DNA of 64,000 nucleotides from RYN-230 sp963723595 (GTDB lineage: Bacteria > Actinomycetota > Actinomycetes > Streptosporangiales > Streptosporangiaceae). Below the pieces are notes generated by a model. The model was not told where the DNA came from and did no database searches. It was given only the letters and a program-made list of their open reading frames with translations. Both the position numbers and the translations under genes were made by a program. Below, one piece after another: positions 58,899 to 64,000 of this stretch (within the stretch, counting starts at the first letter, position 1; every line of letters starts with the position of its first letter). Location: contig CAVRRQ010000003.1 of assembly GCA_963723595.1 (NCBI GenBank), positions 186,001-250,000 on the forward strand, written 5' to 3'.

Positions 58899-60287
58899 TC
58901 ACAGCCCTGAGTCCTCCAGCATCTCGGTGACGAGAGCCGCGATCGGGGAGCGTTCCGACCGGACCAGCGTCGTGTGGGCGAACAGCGGATGCCCCTTGAG
59001 CTTCTCGATGACCGCGACCACGCCATCGTGCCGCCCTACCCGCAGGTTGTCGCGCTGGGCGATGTCGTGGGTGAGGACGACCCGGGACCCCGAGCCGATC
59101 CGGGACAGCACGGTCAGCAGGACGCTCTGCTCCAGGGACTGGGCCTCGTCCACGATCACGAACGAGTCGTGCAGGGACCGGCCCCGGATGTGGGTCAGGG
59201 GCAGCACCTCGAACATGTCCCGGGCCAGCACCTCGTTGATCACGTCCTGGGAGGTGACGGCGGACAGCGTGTCGTAGACCGCCTGGGCCCACGGGTTCAT
59301 CTTGTCCGCCTCCGAGCCCGGCAGGTAGCCGAGCTCCTGGCCGCCCACCGCGTACAGCGGCCGGAACACCACGACCTTGCGGTGCTGGCGGCGTTCCATG
59401 GCGGCCTCCAGGCCCGCGCACAGCGCGAGCGCGGACTTGCCGGTGCCGGCCCGGCCGCCGAGCGAGACGATCCCGACATCGGGGTCGAGCAGCAGGTCGA
59501 GCGCCACGCGCTGCTCGGCGCTGCGGCCGTGCAGGCCGAACGCCTCCCGGTCGCCGCGCACCAGCCGGACCGACTTGTCGGGCAGCACCCGGCCGAGTGC
59601 GCTGCACCCGCCGTGGCCGCCCGCCGCGGCCAGCACCAGCCCGGTGTGGCAGGGCAGATCGCGGGCCTGCTCGCAGTCCAGCTTGCCGGTGTCGTAGAGC
59701 TCCTGGATGTCGTCCGCGCTCACGTCGAGCTCGGTCATGCCGGTCCAGCCGGAGTCCGCCGGCAGCTCGGCCCGGTACTCCTGGGCGGTCAGGCCGATAG
59801 AGGCCGCCTTGACCCGCAGCGGCAGATCCTTGCTGACCAGGACCACGTCTTCGCCCTCAGCCTCGAGGCTGCGCGCGACCGACAGGATCCGCGTGTCGTT
59901 GTCGCCGAGCCGGAACCCCGGGGGAAGCACCCGGGGATCGCTGTGGTTCAGCTCGACCCGGACGGTTCCGCCCTCGTCACCGATCGGCAGGTCGGCGTCC
60001 AGCCGGCCGAACTCGATCCGCAGGTCATCCAGGTGCCGGAGGGCCTGACGGGCGAAGTAGCCCAGTTCGGGGTGATGACGCTTGGCCTCCAGCTCGGTGA
60101 TGACGACGATGGGCAGGATCACGCGGTGTTCGGCGAACCGGCTGATCGCGGCCGGGTCGGCGAGCAGGACGCTGGTGTCCAGCACGTAGCTGAACCGGCG
60201 GCTTCCGGATACGCCGGGAGCCCCACCGTCCTTGTCAGTGCGGGCGTTGCTGGGCCGCGATTCGCGGCGGGCAGAAGAACTGGCCAC
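58899..60287 (-). CDS. PhoH family protein with N-terminal PIN domain (PhoH2)
   Basis: From GTG 60287 (AGGGGAG 5-6 bases upstream) the product is 462 residues. A PIN domain (about 33-170) has the acidic pattern YVLDTSVLLADP (Asp37), ITELEAKRH and DNDTRIL. The PhoH ATPase/helicase domain follows: VSLGGRAGTGKSALAL (Walker A about 278-285), FRPLYAVGGQELGYLPGSEA, FVIVDEAQSLEQSVLLTVLS (Walker B) and VVLTHDIAQRDN. PhoH2 proteins are RNA helicase-RNases; the PIN partner is fused here, as is usual in actinobacteria. UppS lies upstream on the same strand. Confidence 0.95.
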   Translation of the reverse strand: MASSSARRESRPSNARTDKDGGAPGVSGSRRFSYVLDTSVLLADPAAISRFAEHRVILPIVVITELEAKRHHPELGYFARQALRHLDDLRIEFGRLDADLPIGDEGGTVRVELNHSDPRVLPPGFRLGDNDTRILSVARSLEAEGEDVVLVSKDLPLRVKAASIGLTAQEYRAELPADSGWTGMTELDVSADDIQELYDTGKLDCEQARDLPCHTGLVLAAAGGHGGCSALGRVLPDKSVRLVRGDREAFGLHGRSAEQRVALDLLLDPDVGIVSLGGRAGTGKSALALCAGLEAAMERRQHRKVVVFRPLYAVGGQELGYLPGSEADKMNPWAQAVYDTLSAVTSQDVINEVLARDMFEVLPLTHIRGRSLHDSFVIVDEAQSLEQSVLLTVLSRIGSGSRVVLTHDIAQRDNLRVGRHDGVVAVIEKLKGHPLFAHTTLVRSERSPIAALVTEMLEDSGL

Positions 60288-60346
60288 TCGTTCTCCCCTG
60301 GGCACCTGACGTGGCGCCACGCTCGGACACAGATGTGTCTCCAGGA

Positions 60347-60379
60347 CCGGGATAGGCCCTTCGAAGGGCCAGGTCCCGG
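60347..60379. terminator. Long palindromic hairpin between uppS and phoH
   Basis: GGCCCTTCGAAGGGCC (60355-60370) is a perfect 16-bp palindrome, flanked by CCGGGA (60347-60352) and TCCCGG (60374-60379), which pair as a second stem. It lies about 180 bases after the uppS stop and 60 bases before the phoH start, so it may end uppS transcription or act in the phoH leader. Confidence 0.5.
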
Positions 60380-60558
60380 CCCTTCGCTCGTCTCGCCTGC
60401 GTGTCAGGACACGAAGCTCGAGGATGTCGAGGGCCTTCCCGGGGGGACGGCTAGGCACCGCCCACCTGATTGAAAGGTACCTGGGCCGCGCCATCCCCGG
60501 AAGACCCAGACGGGGTGTCGCATACCACGCCGGACCAGGTTTAGGACCCGGACCGGCG

Positions 60559-61341
60559 CTAAGACCCGAACCGGCGCTGGCGGGCCGCGTAGGAGCGCAG
60601 CGCGCGGAGGAAGTCCACCCGGCGGAAGTCCGGCCAGTAGGCGTCGCAGAAGTAGAACTCCGAATGGGCGCTCTGCCAGAGCAGGAAGCCGCTCAGCCGC
60701 TGTTCTCCCGAGGTCCTGATGACCAGGTCCGGATCGGGCTGCCCGGCGGTGTAGAGGTGCTCGGCGATGTGCTCCACGTCCAGGACCTCGGCGAGTTCCT
60801 CGATGGTGGTGCCCTTGGTCGCGTGATCCTGCAGCAGGGACCGGACCGCGTCCGCGATCTCCCGGCGGCCGCCGTAGCCGATGGCCACGTTGACCAGCAG
60901 CCCGGGATTGGAGGAGGTGGCCTCCCCGGCGTCCTTGAGCACCTGCGCGGTCTCCGCCGGGAGCAGGTCGAGGGCGCCCACGGGTTTCACGTGCCAGCCG
61001 GCGTCGGCCAGCGCGCGGACGGTGCCCTCAATGATCTTCAGCAGCGGTTCCAGCTCGGCGGCGGGCCGGGACAGGTTGTCCGTGGCCAGCAGCCAGAGGG
61101 TGACGACTTCGACCCGCGCCTGGCTGCACCAGCCGAGCAGCTCGAAGATGTGGTCGGCGCCCCGCTGGTGGCCGTTGCTGACGTCGGTGAACCCCGCCAG
61201 GCGGGCCCAGCGGCGGTTGCCGTCGAGGATGACCCCGACGTGCCGCGGCCCGGAGTGCCCGGCCAGGGACGCTTCCAGCCGGCGCTCATACATCCGGTAC
61301 GCGAGATCGCGGAGTCCTACCCGAAACTCGCGCAGCCCCAT
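60559..61341 (-). CDS. uppS: Isoprenyl transferase (cis-prenyl, UppS family)
   Basis: The 260-residue protein has the cis-prenyltransferase signature: GVILDGNRRWARLAGF (catalytic Asp40, Arg pair), GHQRGADHIFELLGWC, VVTLWLLATDNLSRPAAELE, VNVAIGYGGRREIADAVRSL, and the C-terminal DLVIRTSGEQRLSGFLLWQS with EFYFCDAYWPDFRRVDFLRA. It condenses isopentenyl diphosphate into Z-prenyl chains for wall-carrier lipids. Many actinobacteria have a short-chain Z,E-farnesyl synthase (Rv1086 type) and a long-chain one; this form cannot be placed with certainty. ATG 61341 is the start. It is followed by phoH, an arrangement seen in other actinobacteria. Confidence 0.93.
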   Translation of the reverse strand: MGLREFRVGLRDLAYRMYERRLEASLAGHSGPRHVGVILDGNRRWARLAGFTDVSNGHQRGADHIFELLGWCSQARVEVVTLWLLATDNLSRPAAELEPLLKIIEGTVRALADAGWHVKPVGALDLLPAETAQVLKDAGEATSSNPGLLVNVAIGYGGRREIADAVRSLLQDHATKGTTIEELAEVLDVEHIAEHLYTAGQPDPDLVIRTSGEQRLSGFLLWQSAHSEFYFCDAYWPDFRRVDFLRALRSYAARQRRFGS

Positions 61342-61412
61342 CCGAACCTACTCCCGCCGCTCGCCACCGGCCGATGGGCATGGCTTGCCCGTATTAAGGA
61401 TGTCACCACCGC

Positions 61413-61440
61413 GGCGGGCTCGTGACACGACCAGCCCGCC
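61413..61440. terminator. Hairpin downstream of the 61606-62143 gene
   Basis: GGCGGGCT (61413-61420) pairs perfectly with AGCCCGCC (61433-61440) across a 12-base loop. It lies about 165 bases past the minus-strand stop at 61606 and 70 bases before the uppS start codon, so it can end transcription of the upstream gene. Confidence 0.45.
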
Positions 61441-61605
61441 CGGGGACACACCGGGGCGCCAAAACCATCTAAACAGAAAGTGTCGGAGTTACGACGGTTC
61501 GTTACGCTTATTCACCAAAGTGAGCGAACGACGTGGTGAAGGCCGGTGAAACCCGGGGCAGGCCGGGCCGGCCACGGAAGCGCGGGGAAGGCCGCGCGCC
61601 CCCGG

Positions 61606-62143
61606 TCAGTTCTGGGGTCCCCCGGCGCGGACCTCCTCGACCCGGCGCAGAGCCTCACGCAACTGGCCGAGCCAGGACTCCTCATGCTCGCCGACCAGCC
61701 GCACGCACCAGGCGAGCGCGTCACTGCGGCTGCGGGCCACGCCCGCGTCCACCAGCGTGTCCAGCACCCGGCGCTCGGACTGCCGCAGGCGGGTCATCAC
61801 GGGGACCGACAATGTGGTGAACATCACCTTCCGGTCGCCGCAGATCACTCCCCAGGACACCGTGCGGCTGAACTTGAGCTCGGCCTCGCGGGCGATCTCG
61901 ATCCGGTGATCGCGTGTTTCCTCCCGGAACCGGCGCGCCCGCCCGTCCGCCGCGGCCGCCTGGGCGGCCGGCGACGCGTCCGTGGCCGCGTCCAGCGCCG
62001 AGGGGGCCGACGACCGTGATCTCTTCCCGGTCCACGAGGACCTCGGGTGCCTCGGTGAACCAGCCGTCCGGCAGCCGGCCCGCGAACCAGCCCCGTACTT
62101 CGTCGCCCGGTACGGCGTCTTCGCCGTGTTTCTCAGTACTCAT
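61606..62143 (-). CDS. Conserved actinobacterial protein, frameshifted at a C run
   Basis: The start frame (ATG 62143) gives WFAGRLPDGWFTEAPEVLVD followed by REEITVVGPL. At G5 (62002-62006; CCCCC on the coding strand) dropping one base yields SALDAATDASPAAQAAAADG, then FREETRDHRIEIAREAELKF, VSWGVICGDRKVMFTTLSVP and RSRSDALAWCVRLVGEHEES, ending at 61606. The whole is about 180 residues. I recall this layout (a basic helical middle and SRSxALAWCVxLV) as a conserved actinobacterial hypothetical protein, possibly DNA-binding because RSRSDALAW resembles ribbon-helix-helix helices. Function is unknown. The NlpC/P60 gene lies upstream on the same strand. Confidence 0.7.
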
Positions 62144-62218
62144 GTAATGATGTAATCACGACGTTCGGACGCGGGCAAGTACCCGGGCGGCCCGGCCCGG
62201 ATCTGCATGGTGAAATCG

Positions 62219-63443
62219 TCAGCCGACCGGCGAGGCGGCCACCTGGGCGGCGATGGCCGGGGAGACCCGGACCACGCCCGCGAACTCGCTGCCAAGCGCC
62301 ACGGGGACGATCTGCACGTTCTCCCCTGGCTCGGGTGCCTGGATCATCAGCCCCTTGCCCAGGTAGATCGCCACGTGGGAGATGTAGTCCGGGAGCGGTG
62401 GGGTCGGTGCGGTAGAACAGCAGGTCACCCGCCTGGGCCTGGCTGAACGGGATCGCGGGCCCGGTCCGGGCCTGGTCCGCGGCGACCCGCGGCATGACCA
62501 CCCCGGCCTGGCGGAACGACCACTGCACCAGCCCGGAGCAGTCGAACGTGGTCGGCCCGGAGCCGCCCCACACGTACGGGTAGCCGACCCGGCTGGCCGC
62601 CGCCTTGAGCATGGCGATCAGCTCGGCCATGGTCAGCGCGGCCTGCCCGTTGGCCGCGGCGCTGGCCGCGGTCCCGGCGGCCACCGACGCCCCGGCCACG
62701 CCGGCCGCGGCGGGCGTGCCCGACGCTGAGGTGGTGACCAGCGGCTCGACCATGGCCCCGTGCGGCATCCGGGCCTTGATCTCGTGCACCAGCGCGGCGA
62801 CCCGGTCGTGCGGGGCGCTGACCACGATCGCGTTGCCCTCCGGGAAGCCGAGCGAGCGGGCCTGGGTCCGCGAGATCACGGCGTCCACCCCGCCGATCCC
62901 GACCGTGCCGAACCCGGCGACGCGCAGCGACCGCAGCGTCCGGCCGGCCACCTGGACCGTCCCGCCCAGCGGCAGCTTGTCCTGCTTGCCCATGGTGTAG
63001 GAGACGGCGATCGCGCCGTTCGCCACGTTGCGCCACAAGGGGCTGGCCGAGGCGGTCGGCCCCGCGGCGAACGCGCGGAACGTCGCCGGGTCCACCCCCA
63101 GCACCGCCGCGAACGTCCCGTTCACCCGGATCCGGGCCGCGTCGACCGCCCGGGCGGCCTGGACGCCGCGCAGCCGGGCCACGCGGGCCACGTCCCGGGC
63201 CGGCAGGGCGTGCTGGGCCACCACCATGACGTCGGCCCGGAGCAACTTGTGAGGCGCCGCCGGTCCCGCGGGCGCCGCTGTTCCCGCGGCGGAGGCGTAT
63301 TCCGTCCCGCTCCCGGGCACCGGCACCCGCCCCGCGGCGGTGCCGGCCAGCGCCACGAGGGCGAGGGCGATGGCACCCCAGCGGGGCGCGAGCGCACGCA
63401 GGCGGGCAGGGCCTCGCGCCGCCGCCGCCGGAGCAGGAGTCAC
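62219..63443 (-). CDS. NlpC/P60 peptidoglycan hydrolase, frameshifted at a C run
   Basis: From 63443 the protein has a signal-type N-terminus (about 25-45), an unusual middle region (about 65-265: HALPARDVARVARLRGVQAA, IAVSYTMGKQDKLPLGGTVQ, AVISRTQARSLGFPEGNAIV), then an NlpC/P60 domain: VGYPYVWGGSGPTTFDCSGL with nucleophile Cys and MPRVAADQARTGPAIPFSQA. At G4 (62400-62403) removing one base restores DPPLPDYISHVAIYLGKGLM with the catalytic His, ending VAASPVG at 62219. It should cleave peptide stems in the wall. The FtsX-like middle strands are of unknown role. Confidence 0.82.
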
Positions 63444-63559
63444 GAGGGCCCTATACCCAGGCGCCGCCGCGCATACCAGGCCGCGGCCAACGGCCTCGCC
63501 ACCGTTCCGCGTCCCGGGCGGACGCCCAGGTCAGCGCGGGGTCGCCGGATCGGCGACGA

Positions 63560-63590
63560 CAAATTTTATGGAGCTATTTACGTATTGCTG
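63560..63590 (-). promoter_or_regulatory. AT-rich island, candidate promoter of the NlpC/P60 gene
   Basis: In very GC-rich surroundings AAATTTTATGGAGCTATTTA stands out. On the minus strand it offers CATAAAAT as a -10-like box some 120 bases before the NlpC/P60 start at 63443. No -35 is clear. Confidence 0.3.
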
Positions 63591-63616
63591 GCGAAACGTA
63601 CACGATGGCTGACCGG

Positions 63617-64000
63617 TCAGGCGGCCGGGCCAGACAAGGCCGCGCGCAGCGCCTCCGGCTCGGTCACCGGGGCGAGGCAGGTGAAGCCCCGGCAGACGTA
63701 GGCGGCCGGCGCCCCGCCGACCAGCCCGCGTCCCTCGAGCAGCGGGATCCCGCCGCCGGATCCCCCGGCCCGGGCGGTGCCGTCCCCCAGGGCGAGCACC
63801 GCTCCCGGGGGGGCCGCGTGCAGCGCTGCCACCTGCAGCCCGGCCGTCCGCGGATCGTCCGCCGGGCCGACCACCGCGATCTCGGCGGGCCCGGAGATCA
63901 GCGCCTCGGCCACCGCCAGACCCGACCCGGCGGCCCGGGGGAACCGGGCCGCGATCGGCGCCACGACGCCCAGCGCGGCCGCCGCGGCCTCCCGGTGCGG
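63617..64000 (-). CDS. YyaL/DUF255-type protein, C-terminal part
   Basis: The frame is open from the window edge to TGA at 63617, giving about 127 C-terminal residues: IAVVGPADDPRTAGLQVAAL, VLALGDG, GIPLLEGRGLVGGAPAAYVC with RGFTCLAPVTEPEALRAAL at the end. These are the last blocks of the thioredoxin-domain YyaL (spermatogenesis-associated protein 20-like, DUF255) family: LLxGR, AYVCxxFxCxxPVT. The thioredoxin and six-hairpin parts lie outside the window. Role unknown. Confidence 0.8.
   Translation of the reverse strand, partial: PHREAAAAALGVVAPIAARFPRAAGSGLAVAEALISGPAEIAVVGPADDPRTAGLQVAALHAAPPGAVLALGDGTARAGGSGGGIPLLEGRGLVGGAPAAYVCRGFTCLAPVTEPEALRAALSGPAA

Noticed and set aside
39711..62403. 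Programmed ribosomal frameshifting at the many split genes
   Set aside because: The sites lack a shared slippery sequence or downstream structure, occur in unrelated families that are normally unshifted, and run in both directions.
1..64000. tRNA, rRNA and known riboswitches
   Set aside because: I looked for cloverleaf-type CCA ends, conserved rRNA segments and common riboswitch cores and saw none; a covariance-model search would be needed to exclude diverged ones.

Overview
The window is about 64 kb of very GC-rich DNA (by eye around 70-74 %) with actinobacterial character throughout. Pointers are frequent GTG starts, GGAGG-type ribosome sites, leaderless starts behind TANNNT boxes, a LytR-CpsA-Psr protein, an L,D-transpeptidase, a DUF574-type methyltransferase, an F420-type LLM oxidoreductase, a PhoH-PIN/UppS pair and MerR, XRE-ATPase and LuxR-type regulators. 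A Streptosporangiales-like soil actinomycete is my best guess, but the sequence cannot prove the order. I saw no rRNA, tRNA, CRISPR array, insertion sequence or intact prophage.

Layout. 0-9 kb: the 3' end of a sacsin-type ATPase-domain protein, a small membrane protein, an NAD-epimerase, a spermidine-synthase-like protein, a DHA2 efflux pump, an aldo/keto reductase remnant, and a fasciclin lipoprotein paired with a membrane molybdopterin oxidoreductase. 9-20 kb: DUF1810, DUF574 methyltransferase, MFS exporter, secreted beta-helix protein, Pmp3, a large TPR protein, L,D-transpeptidase, DUF429, class II aldolase, a MerR switch with its target, a DHFR-like protein and an FAD oxidoreductase. 20-30 kb: alpha/beta hydrolase, O-methyltransferase remnant, a membrane-anchored propeller-like protein with a coding minisatellite, methyltransferase, SRPBCC-LLM pair, then a lower-GC patch (about 26.3-29.0 kb) of unknown genes with a LexA-like palindrome. 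29-44 kb: GH3 lipoprotein, orphan histidine kinase, small membrane and SnoaL-like proteins, a 918-residue ATPase regulator, SDR and sigma-factor remnants, lipoprotein, beta-lactamase-like lipoprotein, PaaK-like and Acg-like enzymes, and a two-component system. 44-64 kb is mainly cell envelope: a possible muralytic operon behind tandem LexA-like boxes, two polyprenol-linked-glycosyltransferase-like membrane proteins, an LCP protein, DUF5941, IspD/TarI-like cytidylyltransferase, class III aminotransferase, PhoH, UppS, NlpC/P60 and the end of a YyaL-type protein.

Two patterns cut across the window. First, about a dozen genes that are otherwise full length are split by single-base shifts, many at runs of 3-5 identical bases where changing the run by one restores the family sequence. 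This looks more like uncorrected sequencing error than mass pseudogenisation. Second, a separate group has real structural loss that one-base errors cannot explain: 3'-only remnants of an aldo/keto reductase, an O-methyltransferase and an ECF sigma factor, an SDR lacking its catalytic block, and a STAND-type protein lacking its NTPase part. In-frame or 3'-UTR minisatellites (15, 17, 18, 24/96 and 120 nt units) recur.

The most interesting regulatory hypotheses are: TGAGTAC-type inverted motifs near the MacRS-like two-component system and in front of the PaaK-Acg pair; LexA-type palindromes upstream of a wall-hydrolase operon and of the unknown lower-GC patch; and a textbook MerR operator-promoter driving a small Cys-Cys protein.
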